From JACQHJ01 sp964624955 (GTDB taxonomy: Bacteria; Patescibacteriota; Microgenomatia; Levybacterales; UBA12049): DNA of 18,200 nucleotides. Position 1 is the stretch's first letter, and the number at the start of each line of letters is the position of its first letter. Below are positions 1 through 6,416 of the stretch, piece by piece. Position numbers and translations under genes: made by a program. Where the stretch lies: contig CAZUZF010000018.1 of assembly GCA_964624955.1 (NCBI GenBank), forward strand, positions 1 through 18,200, given 5' to 3'. The notes beneath the pieces were generated by a model. It was not told where the DNA came from. It saw only the letters and a list, made by a program, of their open reading frames with translations, and made no database searches.

Positions 1-916
1 CAAAGTCTCTTCCTTCATCTAAGACTTGTCTTAAATAACTTTCATCATTTCTAATTTCTTTATATCTTTTCTGAATTTCAGATAAGTGCTCAACAAGCAA
101 ATCCGCCAAAATATTTTTAAATTGGCCGTAGGATTTGCCTCTGAAACTATTCTCCGCTTCAATAGGAGATTGTCCTGAAAATGCAGAATAAATTGTTAAA
201 AGATTTGAAATTGCCAACTTATCATCTCCAAATTTAATTTCCGAACCCGAATCTGTTACTGCTTTTTTAATTTTTTCTCTTATTTGTTCCTCGCTGTCTA
301 AAAGATTAATTGTTCCAAGGGGATCGATATCTGACTTGCTCATTTTAGAATTTGGGTTCTGTAGACTCATTATTTTTGCAGTTTCTTTCGGAATATGAGC
401 ATTGGGAAGCTTGAAAACTTCTCCAAAGCGCGAGTTAAACTTTTCCGCCAAATCGCGGGCAAGCTCTAAATGCTGTTTCTGGTCTTCTCCAACAGGCACT
501 TCGTCTGTCTGATATAAAAGAATATCAGCTGCCATTAAAACCGGGTAATCAAAAAGTCCGACATTTTCTTCATGTTTTTGAGATTTTTCCTTAAACTGCG
601 TCATCCTTTCAAGCTGTCCGAAAGGCGTAATCGTATTTAAAATCCAAGTAAGATAAGCATGATCCGGATTTTCACTTTGAACAAAGATATGAGATCTGGA
701 AGGATCAATTCCGCAAGCCAGATTCAAAACCACCACTTCCTTTATTTTTTTTTGTAAACTTTTGGGGTCCTGCGGGATTGTAATTGCATGAAGGTCTGCT
801 ACCATGGCAATCATATCGTATTCGTCCTGCATTTTAACCCATTGGCTAATCGCTCCAAATAAATTTCCAATATGTAAATTTCCCGATGGCTGTATTCCGG
901 ACAAAATTGTTTTCAT
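1..916 (-). CDS. trpS: Tryptophanyl-tRNA synthetase (C-terminal end beyond window)
   Basis: Class I aminoacyl-tRNA synthetase that charges tRNA-Trp in the cytoplasm. Translating the minus strand from the ATG at 916-914 gives an N-terminus containing PSGNLHIGN (residues 10-18, the HIGH-type ATP site). KMSKS is at residues 191-195 (positions 332-346), where bacterial TrpRS has it. The frame stays open to the window edge, giving about 305 residues of a protein usually near 330, so only the C-terminal end is missing. It is the last gene of a leftward string that begins with a TrpR-family repressor, a suggestive tryptophan-related neighbourhood. A possible -10 (TAAGAT, 923-928) lies six bases before the ATG, so it may also have its own leaderless transcript. 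Identification is certain; regulation is inferred. Confidence 0.97.
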   Translation of the reverse strand, partial: MKTILSGIQPSGNLHIGNLFGAISQWVKMQDEYDMIAMVADLHAITIPQDPKSLQKKIKEVVVLNLACGIDPSRSHIFVQSENPDHAYLTWILNTITPFGQLERMTQFKEKSQKHEENVGLFDYPVLMAADILLYQTDEVPVGEDQKQHLELARDLAEKFNSRFGEVFKLPNAHIPKETAKIMSLQNPNSKMSKSDIDPLGTINLLDSEEQIREKIKKAVTDSGSEIKFGDDKLAISNLLTIYSAFSGQSPIEAENSFRGKSYGQFKNILADLLVEHLSEIQKRYKEIRNDESYLRQVLDEGRDF

Positions 917-922
917 AATGTT

Positions 923-951
923 ATCTTATCACACCAACCACTTTTTCCTAA
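923..951 (-). promoter_or_regulatory. Possible weak promoter of trpS
   Basis: On the minus strand TAAGAT (923-928) lies six bases before the trpS ATG, with only a poor -35 (TTAGGA, 946-951) at 17 bp. A 6-bp hairpin (939-944 with 950-955) overlaps the -35 area. If used, the transcript would start at or next to the start codon. The call rests mainly on similarity to the spacing seen at 3596-3624. Confidence 0.3.
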
Positions 952-992
952 AGTGCTGAAAATTTTCATAAATCTTTTTATAAATAGCGCAT

Positions 993-1649
993 TTACTCCT
1001 TTACTCCCAAGCTATATATTTCACAATTCTTAGGCACATAACTACTCATATATGTCGCGGCATCTGTCCCATTACCTTCATATGCCATCCTTAGCATTTT
1101 AACAGATCCCGCATGTCCAATAATTACAACAGGCTTATCTCTGTATAAACTTTGCAAATGAGATAATCCGCTCATAATTCTTCGCTGCATTGTGACTAAA
1201 GGCTCTACCCCATCTAGTTGATTACCCTTCAAAAACCAAACGCAAGAAGTGCCATATTGATCATAAAAGGGTTGCAGGTCATGATTATTTTCTAAAAACT
1301 GTGAGAAAGACACCTGGTCATATATTCCCATTCCTCTTTCTCGAAACTCTGGCATTTCAACCAAAGGTGCAGTGAATTTTCCAGCTTCCCTAATTATCTC
1401 TGCTGTCTGAATTGTTCTTAATAATCCCGTATGAACTATAGCCGCAGGTTCCATTAGTCCAAAAATTCGTCTTAATCTTTCACCAGCTGTCTGAGCTTCA
1501 ACCCTTCCTTGAAGCGTAAGCTCTGGGTCTGAAAGCAAATCGCCTGATGTATTCGCAACAGTTTGTCCATGTCGTACTAGATAAACGTTTGCTTTTAATG
1601 TTTTCTCTCCATACTCAATATATAATCTTTGCCCATTATCAGGTGTCAT
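993..1649 (-). CDS. Histidine phosphatase (phosphoglycerate mutase-like)
   Basis: Histidine phosphatase superfamily member of 218 aa. These enzymes transfer phosphate through a histidine intermediate. The signature is LVRHGQT with R26-H27-G28, followed by the second arginine in LLRTIQTAE (R78) and the second histidine in IIGHAGS (H179), so the active-site set looks complete. The substrate cannot be read: the family includes phosphoglycerate mutases, sugar phosphatases and the alpha-ribazole phosphatase CobC. The start is supported by an AAGGAGAG Shine-Dalgarno just before the ATG. Its first four bases overlap the stop of the upstream gene (ATGA), so translation is probably coupled. It is the third gene of an unknown-phosphatase-phosphatase set. 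No signal peptide or membrane segment is visible. Confidence 0.88.
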   Translation of the reverse strand: MTPDNGQRLYIEYGEKTLKANVYLVRHGQTVANTSGDLLSDPELTLQGRVEAQTAGERLRRIFGLMEPAAIVHTGLLRTIQTAEIIREAGKFTAPLVEMPEFRERGMGIYDQVSFSQFLENNHDLQPFYDQYGTSCVWFLKGNQLDGVEPLVTMQRRIMSGLSHLQSLYRDKPVVIIGHAGSVKMLRMAYEGNGTDAATYMSSYVPKNCEIYSLGVKE

Positions 1650-2293
1650 ACTCTCTCCTTTCTTATACGAATATATGAATTGAATCGTATTGTATTTTTT
1701 GAAATTTTGGCATTAAATCCTTCACAAAAATGAAATGTTTCCTTCTTCCCATCGAAATATTTCAGTAAATTCGAAGGGATATATTCGATTGAAGGATCTT
1801 TAATATATGCCTCGATAATTTTTAGAAAAAATCCATGAGAAATAAAAATTTGGTCATAGTCTGAGCTAATCGCTTTTTCTAAAACTTTTTTTACACGAAG
1901 TATGACCTCAAGATAACTTTCCTGAAGTTTATTTTTTATTAATGCATTCACAAAAGCTACCCGTGTGCGTGTTAAATTAGGAACATTATATTTATCAAAA
2001 AAAACCTTTTGCGTAATAAAATCTCCCATGCTATAAGAAACTTCTGAAAGAAATGCTAAAGATTTAGGATTTTTTGTTAAAAATCTAGCCGTTTGCTTAC
2101 TTCTTAACCTAGGTGAACAAAACACTTCTCCATAAATCCCTTTTGGGAAATTATTTTCAAAAATTATTCTCGCATCATCTCTTAAGGGAACGTCTATTTC
2201 CTTTTTTGCCACAGCATCAAAGCTCTCACATAAATTGAGGCCTTTAATAAGGTAGTCATATGGTGCTGTCCTTAGAAAAATTATTTTTTTCAT
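1646..2293 (-). CDS. Degenerate histidine phosphatase-fold protein
   Basis: Protein of 215 aa that keeps the outline of the histidine phosphatase fold but not its catalytic signature. At the N-terminus, where RHG is expected, it reads FLRTAP: R8 is kept and the phospho-accepting His is Thr9. The second arginine motif (SPRLRSKQTA, R64) and the second histidine (FISHG, H153) remain. It may therefore be a pseudoenzyme that partners or regulates its neighbour, or it may bind a phosphorylated ligand without hydrolysing it. It starts one base after the stop of the 2295-3191 gene and ends overlapping the intact phosphatase by four bases, so the three form a tight operon. Fold assignment is moderately sure; loss of catalysis is inferred from the missing histidine. 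Confidence 0.75.
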   Translation of the reverse strand: MKKIIFLRTAPYDYLIKGLNLCESFDAVAKKEIDVPLRDDARIIFENNFPKGIYGEVFCSPRLRSKQTARFLTKNPKSLAFLSEVSYSMGDFITQKVFFDKYNVPNLTRTRVAFVNALIKNKLQESYLEVILRVKKVLEKAISSDYDQIFISHGFFLKIIEAYIKDPSIEYIPSNLLKYFDGKKETFHFCEGFNAKISKNTIRFNSYIRIRKERV

Positions 2294-2294
2294 A

Positions 2295-3191
2295 TTATCT
2301 TTTGACTACAGTTCCTAAAACCGGAATTACTGTTTGATCTCTTTGGGAAAGAGTTATTCCTCTAAAAAATCCTGCATTATAATAAAGTCTATTCGGAGTA
2401 TCGTAATTCAAAAACATTACTGGAGTATCCATATCCCTAGCAATAGATCCTAAGGCGGCATATTGAGCCATATATCTAAGAGTTAATTCGAAATCTATTT
2501 CCTCCCTGTCAAGTATTAATAAGTGCCTATTTTTTCTTGATTCTCCAATTCTTGCAACCTCTTCTTTAAATGAATTATCATTTACTAACTTAGCTTTAAT
2601 CAGCCTTTCGTAAGCATATTGCGTTAAAGGAAATAAATTCCCAAACCTTTGAGTAAAAGTTGAAGCTTGGGCATGTAAACCTTCTACGCTTGAAGCGATA
2701 TCTAAGGACGATCTATTGCATGCTCCAAGGTAATTAACTAAATCCCCACCTGAGCATCTTCTTAAAATATCCTCATGGTCTCCCTCTGTATCAGCAACTA
2801 AAATTTCTATAGAAAAATCTATTCCAGATTGTACTAAAAGACTATCTAAAGCCATTGTTGCTCTTATTGCTGCTTCTGCTTCTTTTCCTATTCCCGAACC
2901 TACCCTTGAATGAAATGCCTGACCTTCCCCATAATCAGGACAAGCAGGGGCAATAATTTTAACTGGAGACTTATCTAAATAAGCATCTATTAATTGCTTG
3001 ATTAGCTCACTTCTTTCTTCTTTATAAAGAGGGAACCTTATTGAGTCGCTGGAAGAAGCTATTCCTTGAATAACTTCACCTACTTTTGACATTACGTCTA
3101 TTGCTTCCGAAGATGCATAAAAAGTACCTTTATTATTTAAAATACTTCCCGGTCTTTGTCGGGAAATATAACCTCTTGCCTCCTGGCCCAT
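2295..3191 (-). CDS. Uncharacterised 298-aa protein of the trpR-phosphatase cluster
   Basis: Not recognised with confidence. The protein appears soluble, with no signal peptide or membrane span. Visible points are a hydrophobic strand followed by APACPDYGEG (about residues 81-90), an acidic ILVADTEGDHEDIL segment (about 129-142), and a C-terminal strand TVIPVLGTVV. The PDYGEG segment faintly recalls isonitrile synthases of the PvcA/DIT1 type, but too weakly to use. The only in-frame ATG is at 3191, with poor Shine-Dalgarno support. Upstream the frame stays open for about 30 codons back to a TAG at 3282-3284 with no ATG, GTG or TTG, so the annotated start is the default. It is followed by two phosphatase-fold genes with a one-base gap and preceded by a TrpR-family gene, which suggests co-expression. 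Confidence 0.7.
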   Translation of the reverse strand: MGQEARGYISRQRPGSILNNKGTFYASSEAIDVMSKVGEVIQGIASSSDSIRFPLYKEERSELIKQLIDAYLDKSPVKIIAPACPDYGEGQAFHSRVGSGIGKEAEAAIRATMALDSLLVQSGIDFSIEILVADTEGDHEDILRRCSGGDLVNYLGACNRSSLDIASSVEGLHAQASTFTQRFGNLFPLTQYAYERLIKAKLVNDNSFKEEVARIGESRKNRHLLILDREEIDFELTLRYMAQYAALGSIARDMDTPVMFLNYDTPNRLYYNAGFFRGITLSQRDQTVIPVLGTVVKR

Positions 3192-3285
3192 TCTTTTTAA
3201 TTGTTCTAGGTCATATAATAATCTGGAGTTAAATCCATTACTATTAGGAGGTAAAAAGTAACTGTCTAAATTTAATCCAAACTAA

Positions 3286-3311
3286 CCCCTGCGCCAGAGG
3301 CGACTGAGGGG
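3286..3311. repeat. GC-rich interrupted hairpin between trpR-like gene and next gene
   Basis: CCCCT (3286-3290) pairs with AGGGG (3307-3311). Inside, CGCC (3292-3295) pairs with GGCG (3299-3302) around an AGA loop, leaving an asymmetric internal bulge. It is strikingly GC-rich for this AT-rich window and lies a few bases after the TrpR-like stop codon. No T-run follows on the minus strand, so an intrinsic terminator is not supported. An mRNA-stabilising or REP-like element is possible. Confidence 0.5.
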
Positions 3312-3322
3312 CTTCCTTCCCG

Positions 3323-3589
3323 TTATACATTTTTAAACCTCCCTTTTTGTAATTCTTTTGATCCTCTTGTTACAGTTGCAATACCAACCTTTAATTTATC
3401 AGCAACTTCATGTTGAGACATACCGCTTTTGAGAAGCATTATAATTGCAAGTCTATTTGGAATTTCCAATAACTCTTTGGGGGTAAAAATACCCTCCAAA
3501 AAATCCTTCATTTCTTCTTTTGAATTAATTTTCAAAAGAGTTTCCAATAGATCATTTAATTCATTATTTTTGTTTCTATCAAATATCAT
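3323..3589 (-). CDS. TrpR-family transcriptional repressor
   Basis: Helix-turn-helix repressor of 88 aa in the Trp repressor family (TrpR and YerC/YecD group). The reading segment MSQHEVADKLKVGIATVTRGS (residues 57-77) aligns closely with the DNA-reading helices of E. coli TrpR. Residues equivalent to the tryptophan-contacting Thr44, Arg54 and Arg84 of E. coli TrpR appear as T36, R46 and R75, while the position of Ser88 is different. Tryptophan as co-repressor is therefore plausible but not proven, since YerC-type relatives share much of this core. Its promoter contains a trp-operator-like sequence touching the start codon (3591-3602), implying autoregulation. The transcript probably starts on or next to the ATG. 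trpS lies downstream on the same strand after three other genes. Confidence 0.88.
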   Translation of the reverse strand: MIFDRNKNNELNDLLETLLKINSKEEMKDFLEGIFTPKELLEIPNRLAIIMLLKSGMSQHEVADKLKVGIATVTRGSKELQKGRFKNV

Positions 3590-3590
3590 T

Positions 3591-3624
3591 GTACTAGTAT
3601 ACTGATATTTATATTAATTGTCAA
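3591..3624 (-). promoter_or_regulatory. trp-like promoter and operator of the TrpR-family gene
   Basis: On the minus strand a perfect -35 TTGACA (3619-3624) is followed by a 17-bp spacer and a -10 TATACT (3596-3601); the ATG begins at 3589. Only six bases separate the -10 from the ATG, so the mRNA should be leaderless. The -10 continues into AGTAC, making GTATACTAGTAC (3591-3602), which contains a TrpR half-site (ACTAGTAC). From memory, the E. coli trp promoter also begins TTGACAATTAAT, has a 17-bp spacer, and has TTAACTAGTAC at the -10. Elements here fall in the same register. The left operator half-site is degenerate (ATATCAGT). Confidence 0.8.
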
Positions 3625-3637
3625 GACCTTAATTTTT

Positions 3638-4300
3638 TTAAACAGAACGAATTACTGGAATAATACCAACTGAAGCATCTAATGATCTACGAGCAACTGC
3701 AGCAAATTGTGGCTCAACATAGGGAGGGGCGGAAAAAGTAATTACTCGAGATTCAGTTGGCGTTCCGTAGGGAGTTGAACTTGTTAGCAAACTACCCCTA
3801 TTTCCCAAAGCGTGATGCAATGCTTTTAAAAAGGATATTCCATTTCTTTCCTTAAACCCATTAAACTCTATTTCTGCAACTTCAGGTGCTGATAACATAC
3901 CTACCCTAATTGGAGCATCTGGTTGAAGCGGTGAAACTTGAATTCCCAGACGAGAAACCTCAATAGCCATATGCCATAAGCTAGCTTCTATAAGTCTATC
4001 CCAATCATAACTTGCGGGATCTAAATTTGGATGTTGAGTATAGATAAAAGATCTTTTGTCTGTAATTGCCTCAAATGGTACGGCGATATGAGTATCTACT
4101 GTCGTTCTTGAAGCTGTTACAACTGGATTGTGTTTTAAAAAATCGCAGTCAATAAAAGGAACAAAATCTCCTAAAGACATTCCTCTCATTGTATATACTT
4201 GAAATCCTGGAATTCTTTGTAGGGCTTCAAGTGCTGGATTTGAGCCATCCGGTGATCCCCCATCCTGGGTACCACCTCCAGTTGTTCCTCTTTCAAACAT
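3638..4300 (-). CDS. Uncharacterised 220-aa protein
   Basis: Not recognised. The N-terminus (residues 1-25) is rich in Gly, Thr, Ser and Asp and looks disordered. The rest looks like a soluble mixed alpha/beta domain, with FVPFIDCDFLKH around residues 45-56, a tryptophan-containing helix (LIEASLWHMAIEVSRLG, about 104-120) and a C-terminal hydrophobic strand VGIIPVIRS. There is no signal peptide or membrane segment. The gene starts 18 bases after the tgt stop, so it is probably translated from the tgt transcript. It is separated from the downstream TrpR-like gene by that gene's promoter. Similar codon use to its neighbours supports a real gene, but no function can be assigned. Confidence 0.65.
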   Translation of the reverse strand: MFERGTTGGGTQDGGSPDGSNPALEALQRIPGFQVYTMRGMSLGDFVPFIDCDFLKHNPVVTASRTTVDTHIAVPFEAITDKRSFIYTQHPNLDPASYDWDRLIEASLWHMAIEVSRLGIQVSPLQPDAPIRVGMLSAPEVAEIEFNGFKERNGISFLKALHHALGNRGSLLTSSTPYGTPTESRVITFSAPPYVEPQFAAVARRSLDASVGIIPVIRSV

Positions 4301-4318
4301 GGCCTTTTTATACCCTAC

Positions 4319-5503
4319 CTAAAAAGGATTGTCAATAAGCCACTTTCTCTTAATAGACTTAAAATTTCCCTCAATTATTGCCTCCCTAATTTGCTTTGTA
4401 AGATTAACTAAGAAGTAAACATTATGTGTGCTTATTAAACTATATGACAATAGCTCCCTACTTCTAAACAAGTGGTGGATATATGCTCTACTAAAATTTT
4501 GGCATGTAGTACAAATACAATTTTCATCAAGCGGTTTTGAATCGCTTCGGAATTGAGGTTTATCAATATCAGTTCTAAACCTGTTTTTCATGTTGCCAAG
4601 GGGAGGAGAGATAAAGAAAAAACCTGTTCTTCCAATTCTAGTTGGAATAACACAATCAAAAGTATCAATTCCTCTTTCTATAATTTCAAAAATATCATCA
4701 ACTTCTCCAATTCCTAACATATGGGTTGTTTTATTTGGATCAATATTTTCAGTTGTTAAGTCAATAACTTTGTAAAGGTTTTCTTTTGTTTTATGGGCGC
4801 CTCCTAAGGAAATTGCGTTAAAATGTTTATCGTTAAATCTTGCGCTTTTAATTCTTAAATCCTCAAATGCTCCCCCATGGGTTACGCCATATAAAAGCTG
4901 ATCTTTCCTTTTATGAGCCCTCAGGCTTCGAAGTAACCAATTTTCTGTTAAAAGAAGTGATTTTTCTGTTTGTTTGTGAGTGTATTTTGGAGATTCCAAA
5001 TCGTCAAATGCTATTATTAAATCAGCTCCCAAATCTTCTTGTATCTGAATTGAAATTTCAGGAGATAAAAACTGTTTACTTCCATCTATATGGGATTGAA
5101 AAGCGACGCCTTCCTCTGTAATTTTATTAAGTCTAGGTTTTGGACTGCCCTCTTCTTCCCGCAACAACTTTCCCACCCCGTGTTCAAGACTGATCCCTAA
5201 AGAAAAAACCTGAAAGCCACCGCTATCTGTCATTGTCGGACCATTCCAGCTCATAAACTTAGACAGTCCTCCAAGTTTTTTTATTAGCTTTTCTCCTGGT
5301 CTTAAATGCAAATGATAGGTATTTGCCAAAACAATTTGAGCTCCCATTTCTTTAAGTTCCTTTGGATTTACAGCTTTTACGGTAGCTTGTGTTCCAACCG
5401 CAACAAACGAAGGAGTTTCAATATCTCCATGCGGAGTTTTAATCACTCCCACTCTTGCCTTTAGTTTTTTATCTTTTTTAATAACTTGAAAAGCTGGTTT
5501 CAT
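4319..5503 (-). CDS. tgt: tRNA-guanine(34) transglycosylase (queuine tRNA-ribosyltransferase)
   Basis: Exchanges guanine at the wobble position of GUN-anticodon tRNAs for a queuosine precursor. Diagnostic elements are TDSGGFQVF (D93 region), the nucleophile motif FDCVIPTR (D283), GRTGFFF, and the zinc site C330-x-C332-x2-C335 with H361 at the canonical spacing. Length is 394 aa, slightly longer than typical bacterial Tgt. The excess includes about 20 residues between VFSLG (about 99-103) and KITEEGV (about 127-133). The family motif IPTRNGRTG reads IPTRIGRTG here. No other queuosine gene is in the window, so whether the substrate is preQ1 or a salvaged base is open. A TATAAT box just before the ATG suggests a nearly leaderless transcript. 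Confidence 0.96.
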   Translation of the reverse strand: MKPAFQVIKKDKKLKARVGVIKTPHGDIETPSFVAVGTQATVKAVNPKELKEMGAQIVLANTYHLHLRPGEKLIKKLGGLSKFMSWNGPTMTDSGGFQVFSLGISLEHGVGKLLREEEGSPKPRLNKITEEGVAFQSHIDGSKQFLSPEISIQIQEDLGADLIIAFDDLESPKYTHKQTEKSLLLTENWLLRSLRAHKRKDQLLYGVTHGGAFEDLRIKSARFNDKHFNAISLGGAHKTKENLYKVIDLTTENIDPNKTTHMLGIGEVDDIFEIIERGIDTFDCVIPTRIGRTGFFFISPPLGNMKNRFRTDIDKPQFRSDSKPLDENCICTTCQNFSRAYIHHLFRSRELLSYSLISTHNVYFLVNLTKQIREAIIEGNFKSIKRKWLIDNPF

Positions 5504-5511
5504 AATTGCTA

Positions 5512-5517
5512 ATTATA
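5512..5517 (-). promoter_or_regulatory. Consensus -10 box of tgt
   Basis: The minus strand carries a perfect TATAAT (5512-5517) only eight bases before the tgt ATG (5503). Transcription should therefore begin two or three bases from the start codon. A -35 at 17 bp (TAGCAT) is poor. The box lies in the short divergent gap shared with the rightward gene at 5553. Confidence 0.6.
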
Positions 5518-5552
5518 GCTTCTTATGCCTGTTTATGCTAGAATCCAGTACC

Positions 5553-6416
5553 ATGACGCAATTAGAAACGGACTTTTCCCTTACTTTATATAAGCGTCGA
5601 GTAGCCCGAGCGGGTGGAAAAATCGACGTGAACGTGGCAATGCTTTTTTTAGGAGCACTCCTTCGAGCAAATCCCCAAAGCCTAGATGGATTAACCTTAA
5701 CGGATCAGCACATTGTTCTTGCTCATTCAGAACCTAATAATCGCTCTACTTATGGAGAGTTAGGAGAACTCTTTGAAGAAAGCCCTTGGGGAATCCGCAA
5801 GCAATATCAAAGAGGTGTGGTAAGATTGTGGAACGACGCTCCAGCTGCTTTACAACAAACGTATCCGCTTGAGAGCATTTTTGATGCGGTGCGCGTGGTA
5901 AGCTTGAAAACGCGCAGAGAAAGAGGTAAGGCATATGCGGGAAGACAACATACTCAAGAAGAAAAAGTAAAGATAGGTGAAGGAGTAAGAGAAAGCTTTA
6001 AAGACCCAGAAGTTAAAAGAAAGCTAATAGAAGGACGTAAAGGAAGAAGACACGCCCCTGAAGTTAAAGCAAAAATCGGCAGAGCAAATAAAGGCAGAAA
6101 ACGCTCTACTGAGGCACGACTAAGAATGGGTAAATCTCAGACAAAAAGGTATGCAAAGCCTGAAGAAAGAAAAAAGACAAGTGAAGCAAAGATCAGAAGT
6201 TATATAAGAAAAGATAACAAACGTACAAGCGATGAGGACTCAAAACTTTGGTCGTATGCTATTAACAATAATTTAATTGGTGCAATTATTGACGGAGGAC
6301 TTCTTACCGAAGCTGAAGTTGATTTACTTAGAAGTTTTTTTGAAGAAGATCGTGTTCCAAAAAACCTATCAGGATTACTAAACAAACTTTCTATAGGTAT
6401 CGCACGCCTTGCTTAA
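5553..6416 (+). CDS. Sigma-like HTH protein with NUMOD3-like DNA-binding repeats
   Basis: Protein of 287 aa from the ATG at 5553 (293 aa from 5535). Residues about 53-100 of the longer form resemble a sigma region 4 type helix-turn-helix (LTDQHIVLA...STYGELGELFEESPWGIRKQYQRGVVRLW). Residues about 138-225 are strongly basic and repetitive, with units ending in KGRRHAPEVKAKIG and KGRKRSTEARLRMG. These match the style of NUMOD3, the DNA-binding module of GIY-YIG and HNH homing endonucleases. No nuclease motif is visible, so it looks like a DNA-binding protein, possibly a regulator or a relic of a homing enzyme. The shorter start is preferred because TAGAAT at 5541-5546 could serve as a -10 for a near-leaderless transcript. 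Its stop codon abuts that of convergent murD. Confidence 0.75.
   Translation: MTQLETDFSLTLYKRRVARAGGKIDVNVAMLFLGALLRANPQSLDGLTLTDQHIVLAHSEPNNRSTYGELGELFEESPWGIRKQYQRGVVRLWNDAPAALQQTYPLESIFDAVRVVSLKTRRERGKAYAGRQHTQEEKVKIGEGVRESFKDPEVKRKLIEGRKGRRHAPEVKAKIGRANKGRKRSTEARLRMGKSQTKRYAKPEERKKTSEAKIRSYIRKDNKRTSDEDSKLWSYAINNNLIGAIIDGGLLTEAEVDLLRSFFEEDRVPKNLSGLLNKLSIGIARLA

Noticed and set aside
3255..3261. Anti-Shine-Dalgarno-like ACCTCCT-type string on the minus strand
   Set aside because: A short chance match with no rRNA context.
3286..3311. Intrinsic terminator after the TrpR-like gene
   Set aside because: The stem is GC-rich but interrupted and not followed by a T-run on the minus strand.
4590..5121. 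Rightward open frames inside tgt
   Set aside because: Antisense shadows of a clearly conserved gene with no domain sense. The same applies to frames opposite murD, the recombinase, the ATPase, the 407-aa gene, pduO and nrdJ.
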